From: Odobenus rosmarus divergens
Taxonomy: Eukaryota; Chordata; Mammalia; Carnivora; Odobenidae
Assembly: GCF_000321225.1 (NCBI RefSeq)
Contig: NW_004450943.1
Span: 586,283 to 650,282, forward strand
Direction: 5' to 3'
Length of the DNA: 64,000 bases
The notes under the pieces: model-generated
The model's input: the letters and a program-made list of their open reading frames with translations, nothing else
What the model was told of the DNA's origin: nothing
Databases searched by the model: none
Part shown: positions 32,061 through 43,375 of the stretch, piece by piece
Layout of the letters: each line of letters starts with the position of its first letter
Position numbering within the stretch: position 1 is the stretch's first letter
Position numbers and translations under genes: made by a program

Positions 32061-32430
32061 ATGATACGAAAATTATCTGTTCCTTGAAAGTCTGTAAAGC
32101 TCATCGTTAAGATTGTCTGGACCTTGTACCCTTTTTATAGGTAATTGTTTTTGTTCTTCTTTTAATGTCTTCTCTGATTATTGTTCTATTTTATAGGCAG
32201 ATTTTCCAAATTTAATTTCCAAATCTTTATTTGATTATTAGGATGCAAAATCCTCTATGACTCTGGAATGATTTTAATGATGCTTATTCTAATATCTTAT
32301 TCTTTTTTGCTTCTAATCAGCCCAATTTCCTGCCATCAGCACATCTACTTGTTGAGTTTGGTGGCTCATTTTTATAGTTTTGGCTTTCTTCAACTGTTTA
32401 ATGAATCTTGATTGTGTGCTCATGTCTGTA
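32061..32430 (-). mobile_element. Old L1M ORF2, continued
   Basis: 'attatctgttccttgaaagtc', 'aagattgtctggaccttgtacc', 'tttttataggtaattgtttttgttcttc' follow antisense ORF2 after the SINE. Confidence 0.65.
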
Positions 32431-33089
32431 TTTGTGACTCCCTTTGGCCTATAGGTGGAAGCCTGCCTCCAGAGGTTAGAGCAGAGGCATGGAACACATG
32501 CTGGGCAGTGTGAGCCAAGAGCTCAATTCCTGAATATTGGGGCCTCATGGGAGCACCAACCTCTGGAGCCACCATCCTTCCTCTCCAAGCAAGAGCCCAA
32601 CCTTCCTATCTATGGCCTGTTGCCTGCCTTGACAGAGAGAGGGGTGGGAAGTTGAAGACATTTCTCCTGACAGGTGAGGCTCTCACTCTGAACCCCAGCA
32701 GCCCCTCCCATCTGAAGCTCTGGCCCCTTTAAATTATGCCCCCCACCAGCCACGTCCTCCTCCACAATGCTCTTCTGCAGACATTTCCGGCTTCTGTCTG
32801 ATTTCATCTGCTTTCATGTCTCTGGGAGTCCCCATACTTTGGGATGCATCAGGGACATCTCTTACCTTCCACTCTGGTTGTGGGTTTTTCCTCCCAAGAA
32901 CGATATCATTTGCCCATCATTTCTACAGATTTGGGGAGAGAGAGATGAGTCCACAGTGTGTGCTCTGCCCTCTTGATCTCGTCTCTGGTGATTAATCTTA
33001 AATTGCTTACTGACTGTTGGCCCTGAAATGGGCACCTCCCCTAGACAATGTCCTTGAAACAATGGTAAAAGATGGATCTTGAGACTGAT
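32431..33089. other. Unique sequence
   Basis: Moderately GC-rich, several overlapping short open frames on both strands with no motif. No repeat recognised. Confidence 0.45.
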
Positions 33090-33480
33090 GCTGGATGATG
33101 TGTGGGGAGAATAAATTCTTACGGTTGTCGAACATGCATTCTTAGGGAAAGTACGCGTATTTACCAGAATATTAGTGTAAAAAAAAAAAAAATTCAGACG
33201 CCAGGTGACAGGTATTCATTTGCGTCCCCTGGTGACTACTGTAGGTGGAACCTGGGAGGGCTGGCCTTCCTGGGCTGTTCTAGGAAACAGCTGCACCTAT
33301 TTGAATAAAAGAGAGGGAAGCGGAGACCCGTCCATTTACAGGTCAACAGCAGCCTCGCTATCTGATGCCTTGTGGAATTAATTCCTAATTGGGGCAGTGT
33401 TTGTCAACACTGACAGGACCCTAATACACTGTAATCGCTCCAGCCACAGCTCTGATAGAGATCTTAATCTCCACACTGTC
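33090..33480. promoter_or_regulatory. Putative conserved non-coding element
   Basis: Repeat-free apart from an A-run (33180-33192). Holds a 12-bp palindrome GGAATTAATTCC (33374-33385) followed by TAATTGG, an E-box CAGCTG near 33288, and scattered CpGs. This mix is typical of developmental enhancers, but conservation cannot be tested here. Confidence 0.35.
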
Positions 33481-34154
33481 CCCTTCACATGGCAGCAGGC
33501 CCAGTGCCTCCCTCGCCCTCTCCGTTCTTGGCTCTGTCCGTCTCAGTCTTCTCCCTCCACCTCACCCCTTTTTATACCAGGTTTGTACTGTTGCCACCTC
33601 CTTTTGTCTCTATTTCCGTCCTGCACTCCTCATAGGATCCTGGATGTCCCTTCTCCATCCGTCTGTCTCTCTTGTCCCTTTGTCTCTCTCAGAAACACCC
33701 AACAAATCTAAATCCTCAAGAGGTCCCAGAAGGTTTGGGCCATATTTAATTTTACTCTGTGGGTAGTTTGTAATTCAATGCCCACAACCTCTGAAATCAT
33801 TAAGAAAGTCAAGTTTTACCTTGGCAAATTTTCACAAATAGAAGCAGAGGGTTAAGATAAATGTTTGGGGCAAATGGAAAGAGAGTGGCTTTTTGTTTCT
33901 TTGTGGCTCTATTTTGCTAATTTGGCAAGATAACAGTCTCACCTTAGCTAGTGTCCCAGTTGGTAGGATCTGCAGCGCCGTCTGAACCTAGAAGCGACAT
34001 GTTCGCAACAAAGTGAGACACACAGCGGGCACTGCTCCATCAGGATGAGACCCCTCTGTGAAATACCTGTGCTGGCACCCACATGAGTAATGACCCACTT
34101 CCAAGAAGGTCTGGAGAGACCTGAGTAAAAAGCAGTGAGGGTCTCGGTTCAAAT
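33481..34154. other. Unique sequence
   Basis: C/T-rich at 33520-33700 on the plus strand, then ordinary. The frame at 33397-33711 is a by-product of the CT-rich text. Confidence 0.45.
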
Positions 34155-34435
34155 ATCATACCTCTTCAGAGAGGAGAAGCCCTGACCACTCTAGCCAGAG
34201 TATTGGTAGCTCTCTACACACCAGTGACTCCCTATCCTTAACCTGTTTGTTTTCTCCATAGCACTTATTTCAAACTTCACTTACCTCCTTTGTTTATTTC
34301 CCTCCAGAAGCATAAGCTTCACAAAGGCAACAACTGTCTCCCTCCTCCCCAACAATACCCCCATTACATTGCCTGGCACATAGTAGGTCTTCAATAAATA
34401 TTTGCTGAATGAAAGAATGGATGAATGGAGGAATG
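34155..34435 (+). mobile_element. L2 3' end
   Basis: 'ttcagagaggagaagccctgaccactc', 'agcacttatttcaaacttcactta', 'gcataagcttcacaaaggcaac', 'cattgcctggcacatagtaggtcttcaataaatatttgctgaatgaa' are classic L2 3'-terminal text. Confidence 0.85.
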
Positions 34436-34559
34436 AATGAAATGAGGGAACAAAGAATGAGGGGATCATCCTCTAATCTTTCTCCTTCCTGACTATAGAA
34501 ATCACAATTCCATTGCTTTCATTTTCTGTCCTCTCAAAGATCCTCGGTGGCCAATTAAA

Positions 34560-34935
34560 TCCAAACTTCTAAATTTCTCCTTTGAGGCATCCTAAAATCT
34601 TGTACCAATTCCTCTATCCAGTCTTATTGATGTATTTCTCAAAATTTCCCCTGGCAAACCCTCTATTCAGACTCTTGCTCTCTCCTACATGTCTTGCATA
34701 TCCTCAGCTTTGCTCAAACTGTTCCTCGCCTGGGATGTGAGGATGCTGAGAGCAAGCCATGCTTCATGCTCTTCTGCGCCCCTAAACTCACAGCAGACTT
34801 TCCAAAACCTCTGTGCTCTACTTATTGGCACCGCTGCTTGCCTGATTCTTTCGAGGTGGCTCTCCACCTGTATTATCACAGTCTTCAGACAAGAATGCCC
34901 TCTGCCCATGTATGGGAACTACAGGTGTCATGGAA
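34560..34935 (+). mobile_element. Probable L2 fragment
   Basis: 'taaatccaaacttctaaatttc', 'tttgctcaaactgttcctcgcctgggatg' and 'ctcttctgcgcccctaaac' loosely follow L2 ORF2 end text. The overlapping short frames here are likely remnants or chance. Confidence 0.45.
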
Positions 34936-35769
34936 TTGAACTTAAAACCAACTCAACCTTGTAGCCAGTTTCCCTAAAAACTCCCTCTGCATTAGAAACC
35001 CGGACTTATGGGGTTTCTTGAGGCCAGGCAATAGGAGAGAATTTCTTACACAAAGCTTCAAATGTATGGGGAGGTGGGGGCCAAGGGAGGGGAGGGAGGG
35101 AGGAAGGGGGGGTAATCACTGAAAAAGAAGAAAAAAGACATGAAGGAGATTCTAAAAGTAGAGGAGACACAGGCAGATCCCAAAGCCTGGGTCTAGTGAC
35201 GGGACTTGGTGACCCGAGGCGACAAGAAGCTGAGGGCTGAGTCAATAGGTAGTGGAGGGAGAGTCAGCAGGAGGCCTGGGGCCACCTGGGCAGGTGCAGA
35301 GGCCAGCCTGGGCTGGGCCACACTCCTCCCTCTTGCTGCCGTCTCTGACTTTGCCCTTCCCTCTGTCAGTTCTCTCTCCTCTCCTCCGCCCCCAGCCCCT
35401 CTCCTTTTCTCCCTCCACCCCCTCTTCCTTCCACCTCTGTGTCACCCCACAAGGCCCCTCTTTCTTGCACACACACGGAAACCTCCCTCCCTCCCTTGTG
35501 CAACTCTCTCAGACACTTCCTCTCCTCAGGGATGTGAAACTCTGTCTACAGATGTTGTGTGAAACGGGGCTGAAAGCACATCATCAAACCACTGCAGACT
35601 CCTACCCCCTTTGAATGGACAGACTGGATGCCCTGCTTCTGAGGGATCCCCACCAGGCCCCCAACAAAGTCAGTCCTGACAGTCCAGCCCTCCCTCAAGT
35701 GTTGGCTCTCACACACTTTTTGTTCTTCCTTTTCCCAGGGGCTTAGAAGTCTTTCTGCTTTGGTCCCAG
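34936..35769. other. Unique GC-rich, C/T-skewed sequence
   Basis: G-rich at 35068-35112, C/T-rich at 35330-35510. Open frames of 118-120 codons on both strands overlap and reflect low stop density, not a gene. No repeats recognised. Confidence 0.5.
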
Positions 35770-36140
35770 CCACGGACACACTTACCTGTGATTTATTGAT
35801 GATAATCGTAGGAAAGCCATTTGTAATCAAACGTGAAACAAAGACATTCTCTTGCTGAGAGGGAGTGATAACGCACCATTTAGTATTTCTTGTGCACTTG
35901 GTAATTTGGAGAATGAATGATAATTTCTGAGCCTTGAAAAGCTACGTTGACAATGCCTGGTGTTATTCACCTAGTGAATAAAGACACCTTCTTCTCCATG
36001 TCTTGTGATAAATTTCTTTTATTAGGGCCACTTACGTGGGACTTTATCTTAATGGTCTCTCATATGGGGCAGTTGTGCTTGAGCCGTCAGGTTGTTTTTC
36101 ATCACGCCTTAAACACAGGGCTTGGAGAAAATAAATAGCC
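35770..36140. promoter_or_regulatory. Putative conserved non-coding element
   Basis: Repeat-free with dense AT motifs. A 19-bp inverted repeat TTATTCAC-CTA-GTGAATAA lies at 35963-35981. Other candidate sites are AACAAAG (SOX/TCF-like, about 35838) and TGTAATCAAA (about 35822). Composition changes sharply from the GC-rich text on the left. Inference only. Confidence 0.4.
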
Positions 36141-36980
36141 ACAGTGGTTCCAGGCAGCTCAGCTCCTGCAGAAGTTAGGCGCTGAAGCTAAGGGGTTTGC
36201 CCAGTCACAACCGGCAGGAAGTGTACAGAGGGAGTGGGTCCCTACACTCCCGTGAGGATGGTGAGACTCCCCCGTATACCCACCACCTCACTCCTGTTTG
36301 CCCGCTCTCTCCCCTTTGTCTCCCCCTCGAAGAGGCTCATACCTTCCCTTTCTGGTCCCCACTTCCCCTCTACACCAGCATGTCCTTATGACAGCCAAAT
36401 AATGCCCCATCAGTGATTTGCCTTGGTCACAGGTTCTACAGCTCACCGCATTTGCAGACCCCAGGGTGACAGAACCTGGGGACTGCCCTGGTAGAGGTCG
36501 GCTGCCTCTTGGTCCTATTCTCGTGAGCACCGTTCCTCTGAGCACCATCCCTGGCAGAGGCAGGCTGCCTCAGTGTGCTATCCACAGGCTCAGGGCCTCT
36601 CTACAGGCATCCTGGCCACCCCTGCAGATGTCAACCAATAATCATGAACGCTGTCCTCAGCAGTCATTTCCCCTTTCCCACAGTCGGCCTCTCCTTAACC
36701 CCTTCTCTGACCCCCACCCAGTTCCCACCCCCAGCTGTGTCACACCCCCCCAGAAAGGGCGTCAGCCACCTCTGCCTCTTAGTTCCTCCACCAGGTAGGG
36801 GGTAGTGTGGGAGAGAGGGACAGAGGGGCGTTAATCTTAGCCACGGGCACACCTAAAAGACCATATACTAAGAGAGTAACTGTCCACTTCTCAGCCCTGG
36901 ACTGAATTACAAACGACTCCTTTCACTGCTTTAGCCTAAACGCAGGCTCCAGGAGATGGGGGGAGGGGGGATAATATTAA
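36141..36980. other. Unique C-rich sequence
   Basis: No repeat or supported gene. The 126-codon frame at 36418-36798 lies in CT/CC-rich text with low stop density and an overlapping second frame. Confidence 0.45.
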
Positions 36981-37345
36981 TGAGAGCTGGCATTTAATTC
37001 CTGTTTACTATATGCTAGAAACTGCACCAAGAACTTTGCCATTTAACATTCACAACATCCTTAGATATAGGTACTCTTATTTTTTTTTTCAGCTCTATTG
37101 AAATATAAGTGACATATAACATTGTGTAGGTTAAAGTATACAGTGTGATGATTTGATACATGTCTATATTGTGAAGTGATTTAGGTACTAATAGTATTCT
37201 CTGCTTTTCTTTGGTGAAGGAAAGGAAGTCAAAAGGGCCTAAGTTAGCTGGCCAGGGCCATAGAACTAGAAAGTCCTGGAGCTGGAATTGGAACTCGGGC
37301 CTTCAGGCCACAAATCCCTCACTCTTTTCCTCTCTGCTGTCCTGA
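36981..37345 (-). mobile_element. MIR, antisense, interrupted by L1
   Basis: Left half 'gagagctggcatttaattcctgtttactatatgc', 'atttaacattcacaacatccttagatataggtact'; right half 'agttagctggccagggccatagaactagaaagtcctggagctggaattggaactcggg'. Together one MIR, opened by the L1 piece at 37076-37181. Confidence 0.8.
37076..37181 (-). mobile_element. Very short L1 3' insertion in MIR
   Basis: About 100 bp of L1MA 3'UTR, antisense ('ctattgaaatataagtgacatataacattgtgtaggttaaagtatacagtgtgatgatttgatac'), preceded by a T-run. TAGGTACT flanks it at 37068-37075 and 37182-37189. Confidence 0.8.
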
Positions 37346-40119
37346 CAGTGACAATCCCATCCGACCACACTCTTGAGTGCTCGTAAAGGGCTAGCACATG
37401 CCCTCTTCTGCCACAGATGGGTAGAGAGAGATGCCATGCCTCTTCACCCACACCATGGGTAAAGAGAGAGTCCATCTCACTGTTCCCACACACGAAGCAG
37501 CTGATGGCCCTGGGAGAGCGCCTCCCCTGGGCACCATGCCATCATACAGCCTTGAGAGGCGGGGCAGATTTCCTGGCACCCTCAGTGCGGAGCTGACACT
37601 TGTTCTCCCTCAGAAGATGGACCAACCCTTGCTTAGACATAACTATCATCTGTTCCTCAACAATACCCTTCTCTTCATTGGGGAAGCACTGGGCACATAG
37701 CACAGGCTCGACTACTACTCCCCTTGGACCACAGAAGAAAGCCTGCCCTCCACTCGGCTCAAAAGCTTACGGCCTCCCCCACCTCAAAGAGTGGCCAGTC
37801 TCATCACTGCCCTCCGCTCTCTACCCAACTACCCTATGTCTGGCTACGGGCTTATTTTTATTCCACTTGGATCCTGCCCATAAATTGTCTTGGGTTTCAA
37901 AGGCCATGTCCCACAGGAGGGTAGTTTTCTTCCCACTGGTTCCTGCATGGAGAGATTACTGTGATGTACCACCTTACCTTGAGGGATCCCCACCATCCCA
38001 TCCAATCTCTGCCTGTCTTATAAACCAGCATAGATCCTAACCAGCTACCCCCAAATAGTGGGACTCTTTTCAGTGTCAAGAACCTACAAACCCTACAGTT
38101 ATCTCTGGTCTGTCATTCCTGGTACAGAACCTTCTAACACAATGTCTTTTCTCTCTTGCAGGGTTGTGTTCAACTACCAGAGTACCAAGCCATTCTTCAG
38201 CTCATTGATACATCTTTATCTCTTCTGCCTCCTTTTCTGCCCCAAACCAGGTATCAGTGGGCAGCCAGGGTTCCTGCTCCAAACCAAAAACAGGGACCGC
38301 ATCAGAGGCAGCAGTCTTACTGTTACTATGATGACCATAAACATGAATCTCATGTAGCCCCCATGATCTTCACAGCTCTGGGTACAGAATTTCAAGTATT
38401 TTTAAATAATGTTCTATTAAATCTGTTGATTTGTAAATTCCTTTGTGAGTGATAAGGAATTCTCTAAAGTGAAGTAAGAATGACCAACCATGATCCACCA
38501 CATTCAGAGATCCCTTGTCAAAATTCCTATTGAAACAAACAGAAAGACAGACAAGGATCCCCAAGCAAAGAACAAACAGCATGAAAGAGAAAAGCAATTG
38601 AAAAATATGGTTGTCACACCCATTGTTAACCTCTGAATGGATTATGTCTCAGAGCAAATACCCAATCAAGACTTTGAGACCAGTAAATCCTTTCAGTCAA
38701 AATAACTCAGAGAGGAGGATAAGAGTGTGGCTTTCTCACCTAAGCCTGATAGATTCAAGATACCCACATGGGAGAGAGAGGCAGCTGATGGGAGAGAAAA
38801 CATGTTTTTTAAAAACTGTGGGTATACATATTGGCATAAATGCTCATTAGAGTCAAATACATAAGAAGCTGGACAAGTTCTATAGAGAGCTGTGTTTATT
38901 GCCCCTTCCCCAAAATGTGCCTGAGCCAAAATACCAAGGAGTGCTAGAGACCTAAATCAACCCTTAGGCTTTCAATATTCTATGGAAAGGAGGTGGACTG
39001 AGAAAGCTGCTAAAACACTAAGAAGGACATATTCTCCAATGTCCATTTCAAATGTGGTCAAGAACAGGGGAAAAGAAAGAACCTCAGAGAATAGTGGATG
39101 GGGAGCTCCTCCCTGAGCACAGAATCAGGAATATTCTCCACCTCCAGGAGTCTGGTCTCAGGTAGCAGCCACCAACAGGATTTCAGGATTGTTACAGACC
39201 TGTACTATATGCTGTGTCTCCCAGTTTTCTGCTTACTGAATAGCAGTTTGTATTTTGGTTACCCTATTTGTGTTCTGCCATTGTTAATTGAATGTAGGAG
39301 GGGACATATTGTCTTTTTTAGTTCACAAGTCTCTGAATGAAGAGGCGTGTTTTAAAACAATCGGTAGAGTGTATCTTTTGTTTTTACCTTAATGCTAGAA
39401 GCATACTTCATCCAATAGCTCAGTGATCATTGCACTGAATGGATAGAGAAGGAAATAAAATCCTAGACCACTACTTGGCCCCTCAACATTCAATATGCAT
39501 GTAGTAACAATACTAACCATATTCATTGCTTCATGTTTCCAAGTCATTCTATGGTCAAAGCCCAGAAGACTTGCTTGTGATTTCAGGACAAAACATAAAT
39601 ATTAGCAACCATGACAAAGAAAAAGAGAGCTTATGGAAGGAGGTAGAATTGGGGAGAAAGTGTCAAAGTAAGTCTAGGGCTGCCATTATCCTTACCCTAT
39701 AAAGTTTGTGTGGAAAGATACTGTGGAATGTTGGTAGGACAAGATATGACAGTTTAGTATATTATTTGAAGTTATAAAACAAAAACATATGATAAGAATA
39801 AAATTATAAAATATTGGAGAGAGTGAAGGGGGAAATTATCTATGTGATCCAAATCTTTCATTCATAGTGAAAAGCCCATTAATCTTACCTAATATATATT
39901 AATCAAGAAACTAAAGTGTAAATATATTACTTAGGGTTAAAGAATTAAAAGAAGAAATTGTTTTTAAAATTAAATCCGGCAATGGGTACTAGAAATAAGG
40001 AGAGGTGAAACAAAAGATTGTCCGTTTTCATCCTAAATTTTTCTATCCTATTTTAATTATCACCATGTGGATATATTTATTTAATGAAAACCAAATAGAG
40101 GACTTGCCATTTTTTGTGG
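37346..40119. other. Unique sequence, long repeat-poor stretch
   Basis: No recognised repeat, RNA or gene. It includes the longest open frame of the window (146 codons, 37600-38040), overlapped by other frames and lacking any known motif. 38490-39350 could be an old LTR-internal remnant, but I cannot support that. Confidence 0.45.
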
Positions 40120-41170
40120 GCAACCTTTCAAAAACATTTGTACTGAAGTGAAACAAACATATAATAAATAAAGTGTAAAATCTCAAGTGCACAGCTCAAG
40201 ATCAAGACATAGAAACTTCCAATGCCTCCAAACCCACACACACCCAAACAACCACTATTCTGACCTCCATCAATCTATGTCAATGTCACTTGCTTTTGAA
40301 AATCATATCACTGAAATCATACAGTATATACTCGTGGCTTTTCTTTCTTTGCTCAGTATTATGTCTGTAAGATGAATTCATGTTGGTGTTAGCTGTTACC
40401 AAGCAGTATGAATATAACAAAATTTACTTTTATGTTTTGTGGATGGACATTAGGTTGTTTCTAGTTCAAAGCTACTATGGATAAAGCTGTTAAATCTGCT
40501 ATGATGATTTGCATACTTGTCTTCTAGTGGATATCCGCACACATTGGCTATATACCTAAGGGTAAATTTGCTGAGTTATAAGGTAGTTGTATGTTAAATA
40601 CTGCTAAACTGTTTTCAACATGGTTCTATCAATCCCATGAGCAATATATGAGTATTCCAGTCACTCATCATCCCCACCAACACTAACGACTGTCAATCTT
40701 TTTCATTTTAGCCATTCTGAGGCATAAAGTGGTATCTTGTCACAGTTTCAATTGGCATTTCTCTGATGACTGAGGTTGAACATCTTTTTATATGTTACTG
40801 GACACTCGTATATCCTCTTTTGTAAAATACCTGTTCAGGTTTTTGCCCATTTTTTAAAAAAATTGGTTTGTCTCTCTTTTACTTGTTCTTTATGTATGTT
40901 GAATATATAGCAAATATCTGAAATACCTTCCCCTAATTTTTCTTCTCATGGCTTATCTTTTCAGTCACACTATAATGCTTTTGGTAAACAGAAGTTCTTA
41001 ATTCTATTGAAGCCCACCTTATCAATCTATTTTTATTGTTATTGCTTGTTGTGTCTTACTTTGGAAACTTTATCTACTCCAAGGTCATGAGGATATTTTA
41101 CAAATTATCTTCTGGAAGCCTTATTGTCTTACCTTTAATATTTAGGTATATAATACAGCAGAACTGTCTC
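40120..41170 (-). mobile_element. Old L1M 3' half
   Basis: Antisense from 'gcacagctcaagatcaagacatagaaacttcc' through 'gaaatcatacagtata', 'ggatggacattaggttgtttctagttc', 'ccaacactaacgactgtcaat', 'aggcataaagtggtatcttgtcacagtttcaattggcatttctctgatgac' to 'ccaaggtcatgaggatattttac'. Frames broken. Confidence 0.9.
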
Positions 41171-42344
41171 TCTTTTTTTCCCCTCCTCCTTTTTCTCTTT
41201 ATTGAATCCAAACAGCCTTCATTTTGGGGTAGGGTGGGGACCCCAAGACAAGTGGGAGACAGACTCTAAGGGAAAGATTTTCTTTCTACTTACTTGCCTA
41301 CAGCTACCACATGAGCAACCCAGGCTCAGACAATCTGATGACCTTGCCTAAGAGCTGAGTTGACAGTGAGTGCCACGAAGCACAGGGAGAATCAGAGAAA
41401 GTTTCCAGGGACTCTGAGTAAGCCAAGGGCCCAGAAACACAGGGGTCAGAGCAATCCAATGGCACAGGGATAGCTGCCTGTTAGCAATGGTACCAGAATG
41501 GTGTCCTTAGCAGACTCTCCAGTGTGGTCTTGGTCGCCAGTTTTTCAAGTATAGTTTTCCAGCCCTCCTGTAGATTTTGTAATCTACCCAATGTCCTTCC
41601 AATAGATTCCCTTTTCTGCTCAAGTTAACTTGGGTTTTATTTGCAAACAAAATCTCAATCTGGTAAAAGCAACAAATTTAAAAAACTCCACAAGATGACA
41701 TGTCAAGAAAACTACATGCACACTAGACGCTAAAGAGGTATACTCACTAGCTGGGATTAAAGCTTTTCTCAAACATTTCCCTAAGGTTCTCTGTGGCTGG
41801 AGACAGTTAACCGAAGCCTGTCCAAGGGCTGGTGGATATGGAGACCATTGGGGCATTACTGGCAAATGACCTTGGAAGTACCAGTTTACTCGGCATGTGA
41901 GACAGTGGCTAATTTGGAACGCAAAACTCTAACTCTTTACCCCTTCCCCCAAACATTGCCAGGGGTTGCTGCAGACATTTTGCTCTATCTATTCTTCTTG
42001 AAGAAGAAATTGGCAAAATAAAATTCCTTAAATGATAAACTATGTTTAAAAAGTAACAGAAGATTCCAAATGGTGTGGAAATTATGTCTTAATTGGAAGG
42101 CCATTTTTAAACTTCTCTTTATGAGGGAGGACTTTGGGGCATTGATATCAAGCAGGAGGAAGTAAAGAGCCTTGTGAAGGGAAGGAAACACCCTGGAGTC
42201 CTTTTTTTTTTTTTCTTTTGCTAAGGGATTCTTTCAAGTCTGGGATGTGATGTAGTCAAAACTCCATTCTTTGTACATGCCCAAATTCTTTCCCCTTCTC
42301 CTTTCCCTAAGTTATTATCCTAATATATTAACATCATAATGCCA
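41171..42344. other. Unique sequence
   Basis: No repeat or gene recognised; T-run at 42203-42214. Confidence 0.45.
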
Positions 42345-42650
42345 GTGTTTTCTTGGCACCTATTCTGGAAAGCCTTTTGTCCCCTGGCCAGATCCATCTG
42401 TACCCCTTCAATCCCCGTGCACACCCTTCATGTTGTTTATTCTCTCTCCTCTCTGTCCTTTGCTTTCCTGTGGCATCTTGGGTTAACTGGTGTCACAGCC
42501 CTGATCACATTATTCTATCATTGGCTTACTATATGTCCCATCTATTGGACTATGAATTTCTTGAGTGGGGATCATATGTCTTTCAGTTCTCTGGCCCCAG
42601 GGCCTGACCCAGAGGAAAAGGTCAATATTTGTTGAGTAAAAGGCCAAATG
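42345..42650 (+). mobile_element. Probable L2 3' end
   Basis: 'agccctgatcacattattctatcattggcttactatatgtccc', 'ggactatgaatttcttgagtggggatcatatgtctttc', 'ccccagggcctgacccagaggaaaaggtcaatatttgttgag' follow the L2-type 3' terminal pattern. Confidence 0.7.
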
Positions 42651-43164
42651 AACTAGCCAGTAAATGGAGTAATTCAACCAACTATCTATGCTCAAATAGT
42701 CCTAACTAAGGTGATCAAATAATTTATTGTCCTAACAGTGATACCACTGAAAGTGAAAGGACACTGGGACAACATGCATTATCTAGGACTGGTCTGAGCT
42801 GTTGGGGACAGCTGGTCATTCCAGCTTTAGCCCATCTCACCCAGCCTGCTTCTCCCTCCTCTGCCACTGTACCCTGGAGAATGAACCACTAACACTACAC
42901 TAGATTGTCTCTGAAAAATGAAGGTTGTGTCCTTATCTTTGATACTGAGCATGCTGGGTAGTAAGTTGGGGCTGACACTTGGGTTTGAGGTCAGGGTTAG
43001 AGATAATGATTGGACAGTCAGGCTCATTCATCTAGCAGGGTGAAACGAAGCCACAGGAAAGAATGAGATCCAGAAGACTGGGTGTCAGTTGAGATGACAA
43101 GAGGCTCAAATTTAGAGACTTTGACATAGGACACACTTGGAGGGAAGAAAATGGGGTTGAGTGG
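42651..43164. other. Unique sequence
   Basis: Nothing recognised. Confidence 0.4.
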
Positions 43165-43375
43165 AGGCCTTCCTACATTGTCTCATGTATGTTATCTCAT
43201 TTAATCCTCACCCTGTGAAGCTCTGTGACATAAGGAGTAATATTATTCCTTTTTTATAGATGAGCAAATTGAGGCACAAAGTGCAAGTGACGGCTTCCTA
43301 GGTCAAAAGTCAGAAAGTGGCTGAACAAGGATCCAAAGTAGTTTGGGCTGACACTAAAGCCCATGATCCTAACCA
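43165..43375 (-). mobile_element. MIR SINE, antisense
   Basis: 'tgttatctcatttaatcctcaccctgtgaag', 'gtaatattattccttttttatagatgagcaaattgaggcacaaag', 'aagtcagaaagtggctgaacaaggatccaaag'. Confidence 0.85.

Noticed and set aside
35200..35520. Possible CpG island
   Set aside because: GC-rich but CpG-poor; mostly C/T and G runs.
35206..35614. Overlapping 118- and 120-codon frames, and one on the minus strand
   Set aside because: C/T-skewed text gives few stops in all frames; residues are mostly Pro, Ser and Leu; no homology recognised.
36418..36798. 126-codon frame
   Set aside because: Pro/Ser-rich translation of C-rich text with a second overlapping frame.
37600..38040. 146-codon open frame, the longest in the window
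   Set aside because: Overlapped by another frame, no domain or motif, no splice or promoter context, and composition explains the low stop density.
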